From NCBI GenBank assembly GCA_025403435.1, contig CM046344.1:22239652-22303651 (forward strand): 64,000 nucleotides of DNA, written 5' to 3'. Position 1 is the first letter of the stretch, and every line of letters starts with the position of its first letter. Source of the DNA: Artocarpus heterophyllus (Eukaryota; Streptophyta; Magnoliopsida; Rosales; Moraceae). The notes beneath the pieces are model-generated. The model did not search any database and was not told where the DNA came from. It saw only the letters and a program-made list of their open reading frames with translations. The position numbers and the translations under genes are program-made. This document shows positions 36,441-48,827 of this stretch, in pieces.

Positions 36441-38102
36441 ATGATTTTACATAAATTTACGAGTTTGTGATCATGTTATATGCATAAATTTTGTAATCTT
36501 AATCTCTCTTATGCTTGAATTGAATTTTATAGAGAGTTGACACTTTAGGTTTCTATAAATTATATATGTTGTCATGGATTATGTGGTGAATGTTTGTTAA
36601 TTAATTATGGTTGATTAAATCATTATTTAATTATTTATTAATTAATTAATTTACACCAATTATGGTTCCTTAGAGGTTAGAATGTGTATCTAAGTTTTTT
36701 ATGTAATTAGATGGCATACTATCATCTCCGTCTAGGAATTATTATTTATTTTAAATTTGTAAAAATTTTGTAATTATATAATTATTCGAAGAAGGCGGAT
36801 CTAGAAGATTGATGATGATGCTCCTAGGTATTTTCTGAGCCTCTGATTTTATGTTTTTGAATTGTTGAAAATAAAATTGATAAATTGCTTTAAAATTGTA
36901 TTTTCTGGAATAGAGATTTCTGCTCGGTCGGCATGCAGAACATCACAGTTCGACAGGCCGATGGTCATAGATCGGTAGACCAGACGTGTGGTTCGGCAGG
37001 CTGTTAGTGGGGCAGAAATCGGCTGGCTCTGCCGATAGGCCAAACTTTCATGGGTCGGCAGACCGATCTTCCTAATCGACAGGCCGATGGAACATGACCG
37101 GTAGGCCAATCACCCAAATCGGCCTGCCGACCGAGAGCTAGAAAATTTCCAGAAAAGATGCAGTTTTTCCAATGCAGTTTTAATTTTATTTTTGAGACAA
37201 TTCTGAGAAACATTAAATTTGGATATGACCGAAAATATGAAGTGTTCAATTCATATGGGATTGAAGACTTGAAGATGGAATTACATAAAGAAGGATACAG
37301 CTTGAGGATTCAAGGATGAAGAATCAATAATGTGTCTCGATTATTCTCTTGTAATCTTAGTTTTCTATTCTCTAGGGTGGAGCCATAATATTACGGTTAT
37401 TATTATTATTTTGCTTATAGCTTTGTTTGATTGCTTTGCTTGTCTGCATTATAATATGATTTGCCATATATATTGATAACATATCATATAGAATAGGGAG
37501 TGCCGCTCATATTAAAACTGTTCATGCATATCCTTAAAATAAAACCTTGATTTCAAAAGATTGAGTGGGAGAAGGTTTTCGAAGAGAGGACCTAAGGCCT
37601 CCATTGTTGGTCTATAGGCAGAACATGGTGGTCCCGACCCCTAAGAAGGGATTTCTATCATGTACCAGATTGGATCTTTGAGAGGATAAGGTATTTTAGC
37701 ATGATTTAGGGTTGCACACCCTAGGTGGTGATTATAAATCATGGATAAAATATTGAAACGATGGTTATACACTCACGTTAATTTTATTGTTAACCTCCCC
37801 TAGGAGCTCTGTTAATAAAATTAATGGCCAAAGAAATGATTATTAATGTATGCTGGATCATACGAGTCCTGGATGTCATATATTAATCAGGAGGGGATCC
37901 GTGTTCCTGATTGAATTTGGCATGACTCCCCTAGGAGCTTGTTGAATTCTGAGTTGGGAATTATCGTTGTAAGGTTGTGATATTTTTAAGGTTTTGACAC
38001 ATAAACACATTTGTATGATTTTTACATGATTGTGTTATCTTACTAAATTATTATTATATGTTTGCTTATGTTTGGTATATGATTCTTTATTGTATATTAA
38101 AA
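36441..38102 (+). other. Untranslated leader of Copia C with GC-motif cluster
   Basis: About 1.66 kb without an open frame of note. At 36925-37135 at least six variants of the imperfect palindrome TCGGCNNGCCGA are clustered. The remainder aligns with the Copia B leader in inverse orientation. Confidence 0.8.
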
Positions 38103-41100
38103 ATGTCTAAAAACGCTTTATCATCGATACTTGACAAAAACCTATTAAGCGGTGAGAACTATAACGATTGAAAACGAAACCTGGATATTGTCTTGTCCTT
38201 TGAGAAACTGAAATATGTACTGACAACCCCTTGTCCTCTCGAGCCTACGGGAGACTCAAGTAATGAGCAATTCCAAGCGTATGATCACTGGAAAGATGCT
38301 AATGATCAGGCTCGCTGCTATGTTATGGCTAGCATGAACAACGTGCTGTACGCTCAACATCAGGATTATGAGACTGTAAAACAGATCTTGAATAATCTTG
38401 AGGATATGTTTGGAGGCTAAGCCATAACAAAGCGACAAGGGTGCTTTAGAAGCTCTTAAACTATAGACAGAGGCCAGGGACATCTGTAAAGGACACATGA
38501 TGTTGGTCATGGGTTACCTCGCGAGGCTCAAAACCAATGGAGCTGACATTGATGCTGAAACTCAGATGACTATGGTCTTTGAGACTCTGTCTAAGGAATT
38601 TATTCCATTTAGTGCTACATTTAATTTAAGCAATAGATGGGATATGACCTTAACAGAACTGATGAAAAAGTTACAGGAGTTTGAACTACTGATCAGGGAG
38701 TCTCAAGCGGGTGGTGAGGCCAACATGGTAGCTGCTTCTGGTTCCAATCCTAACTCTAGGAATGGAAAGAAGCAACGGACCAAAAATGGGAAGTCTTCTA
38801 CTCCTGCTACTACCAAGAGCAAGAAGAAGAAGAAGAAGAAGAACCCGAAGAAGCTTAAGTGATTCTTTTATGGAAAGGTCAGGCATATCAAGAAGCATTG
38901 CAAGGACTTCCTTTCCAAAGGAGGTAGGTGTGATCTTCTATATTTAGAAACTTGTTTGGTTGAGGAATCCAGTGACATCTGGGTCATAGATTCCGGTGCA
39001 ACTAATCATGTTTGTGTTTCTCTGCAAGGGTTCAAAGAAATGAGAAGTCTGCTACATGAGGACTTCACGCTTCGGATGGGCGATGGATCCCTCGTCTCAG
39101 GGGAAGCAGTGGGAGACGTCCATCTTTATTTTGATAATTATAGGAATTTATTTTTGCAAGATTGTTTTTATGTTCCTAAATTTAAAAGGAATTTAATTTC
39201 TGTAGCTTGTTTATTTAAAGACTCCTACTTGGTTTCTTTTGATGATAAAGTGGTGATTCATAAAAACAAATCTTTTATCTGTTTTTGATGGATGCAAAAT
39301 AATATATATTTTATCAAACCTAAGATGGACTTATTGCTTAATGCTGAGATAAATGATAATAACTCTAAAAGACGTAAAACTTCTCACTCTAATAAGACTT
39401 ATCTTTGGCATTTACGCCTTGGCCATATTAACCTGAATAGGATTCAAAGGTTGGTAAGGGATGGACCTTTAAGTCACTTAAAGGTGGAATCTATACCTCA
39501 ATATGAATCTTGTTTAGAGGGTAAAAAGACCAAAAGACCATTCGGGTCTAAGGGCAATAGGGCCGAAGGGGTTCTAGAACTTGTGCATAGTGATGTTTGG
39601 GAACCAATGAACATCCGAGCATGAGGAGGGTATGAGTACTTCCTCACTTTTATTGACGATTACTCAAGATATGGGTATGTGTACCTGATGCACTACAAAT
39701 GTGAAACTTTTGAGAAGTTCAGGGAGTTTCGGGCTGAAGTGGAAAAGCAATTGGGTAGACCCATAAAGGCACTTTGATTAGATCGAGGTGGGGAATACCT
39801 TTCTGATGAGTTCTTGGAACACTTGTTAGAGAATGAGATTTTATCCCATTTGACTATGCCAGGTACTCTGCAGCAGAATGGAATAGCGGAGAGAAGAAAT
39901 AGGACTTTGTTGGACATGATTAGGTCCATGATGAGTTATTCATCATTGCCTTTATCCTTTTGGGGATATGCACTACAAACCGCATGTTACCTTTTGAACA
40001 ATGTGCCTTTAAAATCGGTCCCTAAAACTCCTCACGAGTTGTGGACGGAGAGGGAGACATCCTTAAACCATATTCGCATATGGGGATATCCGGCTCATGT
40101 CCTGTTTAAGGATCCTAATAAGTTGGAACCACGTTCGAAAGTTTGCGTGTTTATTGGATTTCCAAAAGGGACTAAAGGGGGTTATTTTTATAACCCAAAG
40201 GAAAATAAAGTCACGGTTTCAACTAATGCAACTTTCCTTGAGGAGAGTTACATGGACGACTTTAAACCTTGAAGCAAAGTAGTGGTTGAGGAGTTAAGGA
40301 GTGATCAGATCACTTCGGAGGTTCCGAATGAAACCATTCCGATCGGTGTAGAAAAACCAAACAAACTTGAACAACAACCTCAGGGGCTTCAGCATAGTGG
40401 GAGGATTGGGCGTCAACCTGAGAGGTATATGTTCAATGGGGAGACCTTCTTGGCTGAACCGAATGAACATGACAGGGATCCATATTCTTACACAGAAGCT
40501 ATGGAGGATGTTGATTCAAAACTCTGGACAGAGGCCGTGAACATTGAGATGAAGTCTATGGAGACTAATCAGGTTTGGGAGCTTGTGGATCTTCCCGAAG
40601 GGGTAAAATCCATAGGGTGTAAGTGGATCTACAAGAGGAAAAGAGGAATGGATGGAAAGGTCGAAACCTTTAAGGCTAGACTGGTAGCTAAGGGTTATAC
40701 GCAAAAGGAAGGAATCGATTATGAGGAAACCTTTTCACCTGTAGCCATGCTTAAGTCCATCCAGATTCTCTTATCCATAGCTGTCGCTCTCGACTACGAG
40801 ATTTGGCAGATGGATGTCGAGATGGCTTTTCTAAATGGCTATCTTGATGAGTCCATTTATATTGAACAACCAGACGAGTTCAAGGTCACGGTTCAAGAAG
40901 GTAAAGTTTGTAAGTTGTTGAAGTCAATTTATGGACTTAAATAGGCTTCTCGTTCTTAGAACATAAGATTTGATTAGGTGATCAAGACTTATGGGTTCTC
41001 ACAAAATGTGGATGAACCATGTGTTATAAACACATTAAGGATGGGAAGGTGGTTTTTCTATTGCTCTATGTAGATGATATTTTGCTGATTGGCAATGACG

Positions 41101-42032
41101 TTGGGGCATTATCATTGGTCAAATTATGGTTGACCAAGCAATTTGACATGAAGGACTTAGGAGAGGTTAATTTTGTTCTCGGTATCCAAATCTTTCGGGA
41201 TAGGAAGAACAAAATGATAGCTTTGTCCTAGGACGGCTACATAGATAAAATTCTCAAGAGGTTTACAATGCAGGATTCCAAGAAAGGTAGGCAACCATCC
41301 AGGTCTGGAATTACTTTTTCTAAGAAAGACTCTCCAAAGTCTTATGAAGCCAGAAAATACATGAAGAAGGTGCCTTATGCTTCGGCAGTGGGTAGTCTCG
41401 TATATGCCATGCTTTACACACGACCGAATATTAGCTATGCGATCGAGATTGTAAGTCGATTTCAGGCGGATCCAGGACCGAACCATTGGGTTGCGGTAAA
41501 GCATATTTTCAAGTACCTGAGAAGGACTCGAGGGTATATGCTTGTATATTTGGGTGAAGACCTGACTCTTCTAGGATATACTTACTTGGATTTTCAATCC
41601 TATTTGGATTCTAGGAGATCAACTTCGGGTTTTGTGTTTACTCTGGGAGGCGGTGCCATCAATTGGAGAAGTGTTAAGCAAGATTGCACTTCGGATTCAA
41701 CGATGGAGGCCAAGTATGTGGCAGCTAGTGATGCTTTGAAAAAAGCAGTGTGGCTCCGCAAGTTCCTGGGGGATCTTGAGGTAGTTCCTGGTATGGATAA
41801 AGCGGTATCATTGTACTGTGATAACAGTGCGGCGGTAGCTAATGCTAAGGAACCAAGATTTCACAAGAAGAGTAAGCATATTGATCTAAAGTATCATGTG
41901 ATAAAGGACTTCGTTGAGGGCGGGCATGTCACGGTGTGTAAGATCGCGTCAGAGGACAATTTAGCTTATTCATTTATGAAGACACTTACTGGGAGAGTCT
42001 TCGAGAGGCATGTGGAAGCTATAGGGATGTGA
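38103..42032 (+). pseudogene. gag-pol pseudogene of Copia C
   Basis: Gag begins at ATG 38103 (MSKNALSSILDKNLL) and meets a TGA after about 20 codons. UBN2 gag extends to about 38700. The zinc knuckle near 38860-38910 has lost two of its Cys (one to a stop). Protease keeps WVIDSGATNHVC near 38980. The integrase zinc site (H-x4-H...Y-x2-C) has a Cys-to-Tyr change, while the core keeps its Asp residues and the Glu before RRNRT (about 39888). Reverse transcriptase spans about 40560-41160, with YVDD intact at 41067-41078. RNase H (about 41560-42030) keeps TMEAKYVAASDA and LYCDNSAAVANA. Around ten stops or frameshifts (for example at 38419, 39288, 39624, 40272, 40944 and 41231) make it inactive. 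Confidence 0.93.
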
Positions 42033-42057
42033 GATTTGTCATATTTACTCACTTAGT

Positions 42058-42070
42058 GCAAGTGGGAGAT
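42058..42070 (+). other. Polypurine tract of Copia C
   Basis: GCAAGTGGGAGAT directly before the TG of the 3' LTR. Confidence 0.85.
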
Positions 42071-44049
42071 TGTTAGACATGTATGCCCTAAGGAGTAAAA
42101 ATGTAATAAGTTTTTGGAGACATTTTTATCAATAAAGAATTTATTCATTATTTATATACCAAATCTTGTCCTATTAACGTTCATATTTGTTGAATATATG
42201 TTAACCAAACAATAGTCTGAGACTGTCGGTCTAAACCTTAAGAATTGGGCATATGATGGATGGATTATGCGAAAGACATGATTCTTAAGGTGATGGTCTA
42301 AATTATACGATCCGCAATCGAGGGAATAAAGTTGGGCGCTTTATTCATGCAAAGATTGTTATGTTGTCTATATCTCTTTTGGGAGATGGTTTGTCTTGAC
42401 CATCGGAGGAGGACTCCATGAATAGAAACATTGGCACGTTGTCATAAGTGACGATGTGTTGGATCGGCACATAAAGTGAATTGATTTGGATTACTAATTC
42501 TGTCTCGGCAAATCAATTCACTTTAGACAATCATTTGTGTTGTATCTTAATCCTGAGATGAATAGTGGGCCCGTTGTCTTGGCTTGTGTCTTTTGATGTA
42601 CCAAAGGGTGACACCCACATCTTAATAGTGGTATGCATATCGGTACGTTAGAGGCATGACTCTTGATAGCGTAGACTTGTTATTCATAGATATGGAATCC
42701 ATAGCTCCTCTTTAGGAGTAAAAATATCCTCTTATATGCGTTATCTTGTAATTGAAAAACTAGAGCGCTCAACCATTTGGATACATAGGTGTAACCGAAT
42801 GGTATACTGTCTTTGGATGGTAAGTTTTCTAATGGTAAGATAATGGAACGTAAGATAAAAATAATCGGGAAGGTAAGACAAAACTTGTCCTTAAGCCGAT
42901 TATGGATTATCATATGGGGATACGATACACTATGATATGTCATGGAGACTTAGCTATATGAGCTTCGTAATTTTATGTAGTTTGAGAGCACAGCTCTAAG
43001 CTTTTAGTAGAACAGCGTTGGAGTTGATAATTATAAAATGTATATCTGGGATATTGGGTTTCATAATTATCGGGAGCTTGAACTATATAGGTCCCTTTGG
43101 TCTCATTTGCTAGCTTACAACATCATGTAACGACACGGCGTGCTTTTCCAATAATTGGTAACTTGTGTCAGATTTATCAGATTGGTTAAAATTTGGAAGA
43201 ATTAAATAATTCATGTCTTTTTATCGGTTGAATAAATTTTGTAATAAATTAATTCAAGATAAACTTGTTGAATTATTGAGATCGGATAATTCTTGTCTGT
43301 TTATCGGTTGATTTAATTTTAGATAAATTAGATCAAGATAAACTTGTAGAATTATTAATAATTGATTTATTTTCTTAGAGATTATCTAGATAAAGTTGTT
43401 TTGATCAGATAACTTCTCTATTGGGTTATTTGAATTAAAACTGAGACTTTACCCTATAGAATCTCGGGTGAAAAATAAAAGATTCGCGAGAAATTTTTTC
43501 CGCAGTTCGGCTTGTTGATGGGCGGTTCGGCCTGCCGATGGGACCTATACGGCCTACCGATCAGCGAAGGATAAGATCACGTGTATCCACACGGATCTTA
43601 TCATATATTGATCCGAATTTGATTCTGATCCGAATTTTGAGACCTAATCTGATGAGGACTGACCCTAGGACCAACCTATATAAATAGGGAGTGATTCTCA
43701 CAAGTTACTTAGATCAATTGAGAGATTAAGAGTGATACTCTGCTAAGTGAGAATCTTAAAACTCCTTGAGAGCTTTTGACAAATCACGAACACTTGCTTT
43801 GAGTTCTCTCGATTGGTTGGAAGGAGAGTCACCAGTGGAAGAGCTGTACGTGTAAGCCCACACTCACTTCGGTCGTGGATAGAGAATAGCAAAGAAGACC
43901 AGTTGGTTGAGGCTCTTCTAGAAGGTTCTTCAGCATACAAAGGTTAGTAAGATCTGGTTAATTTATGCATATACAATGTCAAACTTGTGTTTTAGAAATT
44001 ATTCTAATGAAAAAATTTTAAAATTCCGCTGCGCACTATTTTTCCAACA
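42071..44049 (+). repeat. 3' LTR of Copia C (1979 bp)
   Basis: TGTTAGACATG...TTTCCAACA, aligned to 34440-36425 along its length with scattered, mostly transition differences and a few short indels (for example near 43780). TATA box at 43677-43686. GC-palindrome motifs at 43500-43565. Confidence 0.95.
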
Positions 44050-44054
44050 AGAAG

Positions 44055-45240
44055 TTGCCCTAGTCACTTGCATTGGACCAACTAAGCATGTTTCTCAAAC
44101 GCTAGCTCTAGGAGAAAAAATGTTAATGCTATAAAATACATAAAAAGTCACTAGATAGGAGAAGGTAATAAGAAAAGGAAAAAAAAACAAGCAAGGGTCG
44201 GTTGCCTGGGGGGTGACATCCGATTAGAAGAAACCCAATACTGACAAGCTGAAGACAACTATAGGGAGGTTTCAAAATTATACTTCTATAGTCGCTACCA
44301 TTGACAAGGTGCTCAATCAAGTCAGCAATCGTAACCTGTTGACCAACCCACAGCATTGGAAGGAAACCGACCAACAATGGATTAGAACAAGTATTGCAAC
44401 TTTCATAAGCATGTTGGTCACACGACTAGAAAATGTATCCAACTTTGAGACCATATTGAGGTTCTTGTTCAAAACGGCCACTTATGAGAATCTATTGAAA
44501 GAGTACTGACTCCAATTAATGGTGGTCGGAGAAATGACTAGAAAGGTTAAAAAGACCAGCCGAGGCGACAAATCCAGGGTAACCTTGACAATGGTGCAAA
44601 CGCCCCAAAATCACCGAACATTGTGCATACAATATTTAGCAAGCTGGTTACTTGGGACAACCTAAGTAGTCGACGGACCTATACTCGAGAAGCCATATTG
44701 GTCAACTAAGGAGACTATGTAAATATCTCTAAGCACATCAACAAAGTATGCCAGTAAGAGGACACTCTAATCATAGTCATGAAAAAGAAAGTCGGCAAGC
44801 TATTCCACACACACAATGATGCACTGGTCTGCAAGGTCCAAATCACCAACAATGCGGTCTGACAAGTCTCATTGACAATATGAGCTCGCCTAATATCCTC
44901 TTTGGATAAGCTTATTATAAACTGAAGATAAGTAATTCTGTTCTAGTCCCTCTGCAAACACCATTGTTTGGATTCTTTAGAGAGTGTGTCCTAGGAGTAG
45001 AGTCAATGGCCTTATCGGTAACTTTTGGATAGGATCGAGCCCATGTTACCTAGCTCGTGGAGTTCCTGGTTATTGATGAGCCCTCATAGCACAATATTAT
45101 CATTGGCCGACCAACCCTCAATTCCTTAAAAGCCATGGTTTCTACTTACCACTTGGCCATAATTTTCCAACTCTAGACAGAATCAGTGTAGTAAGGGCCA
45201 ACCAGGAAAGATCCTAAGAAAGTTACATGAAGGTAGTCAA
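44055..45240 (+). pseudogene. gag 3' part and protease-region remains of the Gypsy element
   Basis: Resumes the interrupted gag after Copia C. Around 44390-44510 one frame reads CNFHKHVGHTTRKC, a zinc-knuckle variant of Tat-lineage elements. Near 44620-44690 there is an IHTIF-type linker. Around 44800-45150 separated frames read FHTHNDALVCKVQITNNAV, then VEFLVIDEPS and IIIGRPTLNSLKAMVSTYHL, the words that flank the Gypsy aspartic protease. The catalytic motif itself is not legible. Many stops and shifts; non-functional. Confidence 0.72.
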
Positions 45241-45933
45241 GGAAGCATCTGGTCAGCACATAAATGTCTCAGCCATTTATAAGGTAGACAAGATAGGTTC
45301 CTAATAGCCAAGGAGACAAAGATGCTTGTTGATTTGGATCTAAGGTTACTCGACGATGATGTCCAAGAGTGTAATGCCTTAACACCTAATAGGGCCTACC
45401 TTACGGCACCCCTAATATAGTCAAGTCTTGTACTCATTACTCATATATACTGTCTTCTCTGGACATCTATTGGCCCTCAGGGATTTCTTTTGCGCCTCTT
45501 AGTATTCAAACCTAATACCTCTTGCTTATAAAGTTCTTAACCAATTGATCATGAAGGTGAAATAGTCTTCTCGGTAACAACAGCATGAACTCGTGAACAA
45601 CAGATGGAAAAGGAACGAGAGGGGTGGACCACTTGTAGACAAGCTTGGACATGAGAATTGAGGAGGCATAATCATTATGCTCTATCAAGGAAACAACTAA
45701 CTAGAGGCCGACATGTGGCCAATGACGTTAGCATGGCAGAAGACTCAACCTGAGTGTTATCTCGAGCAAGATCATTCTTTGAACCTTAAAGCCTCTAAAT
45801 GGTTGACCTCCAACCACTTGACCAAAGGTTATTCAGCGGTCATTTCTATAACATCATCCTAGGACAACCCAAACACGACTAAACAACAGTGTTACTTGCT
45901 CAGATCTCGTCAAGGCACACTTTGGGGCTATGT
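45241..45933 (+). other. 3' internal region of the Gypsy element
   Basis: Degenerate, GC-moderate sequence with a short acidic piece (LRLLDDDVQECNAL near 45340) as found between protease and reverse transcriptase in relatives, then directly the 3' LTR. No reverse transcriptase, RNase H or integrase words were found in any frame. Confidence 0.6.
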
Positions 45934-46426
45934 TAGGGGAGTTCTCATATCATCACACTAACCATCTATCTAGGAAACTATACCAACTAGTTCTATGTTG
46001 TAGAAAATCAATTCCGTCTACAGTGAGCAGCCATGTAGACCATGGTCCATGCAGGCTAAAGGCACCCCTTATGGAACCAGCAACAAGACCAATGTCTGAC
46101 CAGACTACCCCCTCAGCACAATAACACTTCCACAAATGGCAATGAATAACATCTAAAAGACCACCATACAGCATCATCTAACCCTTCCAATACGAAAGGG
46201 AAAGCCTATCTCACATTCGATCCATGCTTTAACCCTACATCTCTCTATCTAGCTCACCTCAATCAGGTACTTAACTTGAGCGTCGAAGTACCCTTGGCAA
46301 GCACCACACTCGTGTCGTCTCACTTCGAGGTGTACCCAAGCGAAGAAGATAACCTAGAGGCCGACAAGGTAGTCCGGCTACCGTGCATAGCCACACATTG
46401 TGTTGAGTCGCTCAAGCATAGCAACA
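45934..46426 (+). repeat. 3' LTR of the Gypsy-type element
   Basis: About 493 bp, begins TGTTAGGGGAGTTCTCA and ends AGCAACA, then the target-site duplication CACAC. Shorter than the 5' copy by an internal deletion of roughly 150 bp. Confidence 0.8.
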
Positions 46427-46431
46427 CACAC

Positions 46432-46894
46432 ATTATAAAATAATTAGAAACTATTTTACCTTCTATCACTTTCTTATCTATCTAATTGGATCTAGCTGCT
46501 ATGATTTTTCCTATCCATTTTCATGTCTGAAAAAGCATTATGCCATATGAATTAAAATGTTAACTAACTTGTTATTTTCTCATTTCTCATTTTAACTGAT
46601 ATGGAATTATTTATTATTGACGTAGAGACATGAAAATAGGTGAGGAGAATAAGACACATGAATATAATCCCTGTATTCATATTTGATTACCATTCATTAT
46701 TGAATACTAAACATTATTTATTGAAGATAGTAGCACTAGTTATAAGTTGAACTTAGGGTTTTTCTCCATGTAGATGATTTTTTTTTTTAATAAGCCATGT
46801 AGACAAGTTTTGACAAAAGCTTTGACACTCATACATCAAAAAATAAAAAATAAAAAGGTTGATCACCTATGAATAAAATATCTCAGCATATAAT
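46432..46894. other. AT-rich spacer
   Basis: Nothing recognised; probably the original host or older element sequence to the right of the Gypsy insertion. Confidence 0.6.
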
Positions 46895-48827
46895 CATTGG
46901 ATAAATAGTATGCAGTAGAATTTTAAAATTTTTTATATAAGACTATTTCTTAAAACACAAGTTTGACATGTTGTATGCATAAATTAACCAGATCTTACTA
47001 GCCTTTTAATGCCAAAGAACTTCCATAATCCGTGAAGAGAAGTAACATTCTAGAAGAGCCTCAACCAACTAGTCTTCTTTGCTATTCTCTATTCACGATT
47101 GGAGTGAGCGTGGGCTTATGTCGTTCAGCCTTTCCCCGGTGACTCTCCTTCCAACCAATTGAGAGAACCCAAAGCTAGTGTTCATGATTTATGAACAAGA
47201 GCTCTTAGGGAGTTTCAGAATCTCACCAGTAGAGTTTCACTCTTAATCTCTCAATTGATCTAAATAACTTGTGAGATTCACTCCCTATTTATAGAGGTTG
47301 GGTCTAGGAGTCAGTCCTTATCAGATAAGGGCTCAAAAATTCGAATCAAAATCAAATTCGGATCAAGATTTGATGAAATCTGTGTGAAAATGCATGATCT
47401 TTTTATCGCACAGTCAGCATGCTGAACTTGCCCCATCGATAGGCCAAACCTGAGGATCAGCATGCCGAACCTACGATAAATATCCTAGCGAATCTTTTAT
47501 TCTTCACCCAAGATTCTATAGGATAAAGTCTAAGTTTTAATTCAAATAACCCAATAGAGAAGTTATTTAATTAAAACAACTTTATCTAGATAATCTCTAG
47601 GTAAATAAATGAATTCCCTGATAATCCAACAAGTTTATCTTGAATTAATTTATTCAAAATTAATCCAACTGATAAATAGACATGAATTATCTGATCTCGA
47701 TAATTCAAGGAGTTTGTCTTGAATTAATTTTGTCACAAAATTAATTCAACCGATAAACAGGCATGAATTATTTGATTCTTCCAAATTTCAGCCAATCTGA
47801 TAACTCTGATATAAGAACCAATCTAAAAACTCTGATATAAGAACCAATTATCTGATAACTCCCAATATCCTAGATATACATTTCATAATTATCAACTCCA
47901 ATGCTACTCCACTAAAAGCATGGAGCTACATTCTCGAACTATATAGAATTACGAAGCCCGTATAGCTAAATCTCCATAAGATATAATAATGCATCGTATC
48001 CCCATAGAATTATCCATAATTAGCTTCAGGATAAGTTCTGTCTTACTTTCCTGATTATTTTTATTTTACGTTCCATTATCTCACCATCGGAAAACTTACC
48101 ATCCAAAGACAATATACCATTCAGTTACATCTATGTATCCAAATGGTTGAGCGCTCTAGTTTTTCAATTACAGGATAACATATATAAGAGGATATCACTA
48201 CTCCTAAAGAGGAGCTATGGATTCCATATCTATGAATAATAGATTGCCTCCAACATACTGGCATGCGTACCACTATTAAAATGTGGGTGTCACCCTTTGG
48301 TATATCAAAAGACACAAGTCAAGACAACGGGCCTACTATTCATCTCAGGATTAAGATACAATACAAATGATTGTCTAAAGTGAATCGATTTGTCGAGATA
48401 GAATTATTAATCCAAATCAATTCAGTTGATGTCCCGATCCAACACATCGTCACCTATGACAATGTACCAATATTTCTATTCACAAAGTCCACCTCCGATG
48501 GTCAAGAGAAACCATCTCACAACAGGGATATAGACAACATAACAATCTTTAAATGAATAAAGCGCCCAACTTTATTCTCTCGATTGTGTATCTTATGATT
48601 TAGATCATCACCTTAAGAATTGTGTCTTTCGCATAATCTGTCCATCATATGCCCAATTCTTAAAGGTTTAGACCGACAGTCTAGACTATTGTTTGCTTAA
48701 CATACATTCAACAAATATGAACGTAAAGAGGACAAGTTTTGGTATATAAATAACAAATAAATTCTTTATTGATAAAAATGTCTCCAAAAACATATTACAT
48801 TTTAACTCCTTAGGGCATACACGTCTA
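46895..48827 (-). mobile_element. Copia B/C family LTR, first of a joined pair
   Basis: A full-length family LTR on the minus strand, about 1933 bp, from CATTGGATAAATAG (degraded U5 end) to CACGTCTA (U3 start). It carries a local rearrangement near 47810-47860, where two near-identical 30 bp words replace about 100 bp present in other copies. GC-palindrome motifs lie at 47405-47475. It is followed directly by a second LTR in the same orientation. Confidence 0.88.

Larger units (their letters stand above)
34440..44049 (+). mobile_element. Copia LTR retrotransposon C, complete but decayed, 9.6 kb
   Basis: LTRs at 34440-36425 and 42071-44049, perfect 5 bp target-site duplication AGAAG (34435-34439 and 44050-44054), a primer-binding site and a polypurine tract. 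The interior encodes gag, protease, integrase, reverse transcriptase and RNase H in Copia order. It interrupts the gag region of the Gypsy-type element. About 21 mismatches, nearly all transitions, in the first roughly 325 aligned LTR bases (counted by eye) suggest an insertion that is not recent; the transition bias fits loss of methylated cytosines. Same family as Copia B but in opposite orientation. Confidence 0.95.
32602..46426 (+). mobile_element. Gypsy-type element with gag/protease remains only, split by Copia C
   Basis: Flanking direct repeats at 32602-33302 and 45934-46426 share their ends (TRTTAGGGGAGTTCTCA... and ...GAG..GCTCAAG...). The whole is bounded by a perfect target-site duplication CACAC (32597-32601 and 46427-46431). 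Between the LTRs, once Copia C (34440-44049) and its 5 bp duplication are set aside, about 3 kb remains. It shows a Retrotrans_gag domain, a CxFH-type zinc knuckle and protease-flanking words typical of Tat-lineage Gypsy elements. No reverse transcriptase, RNase H or integrase is seen. This fits a non-autonomous terminal-repeat element carrying only GAG (TR-GAG) or an internally deleted Tat element. Confidence 0.82.
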
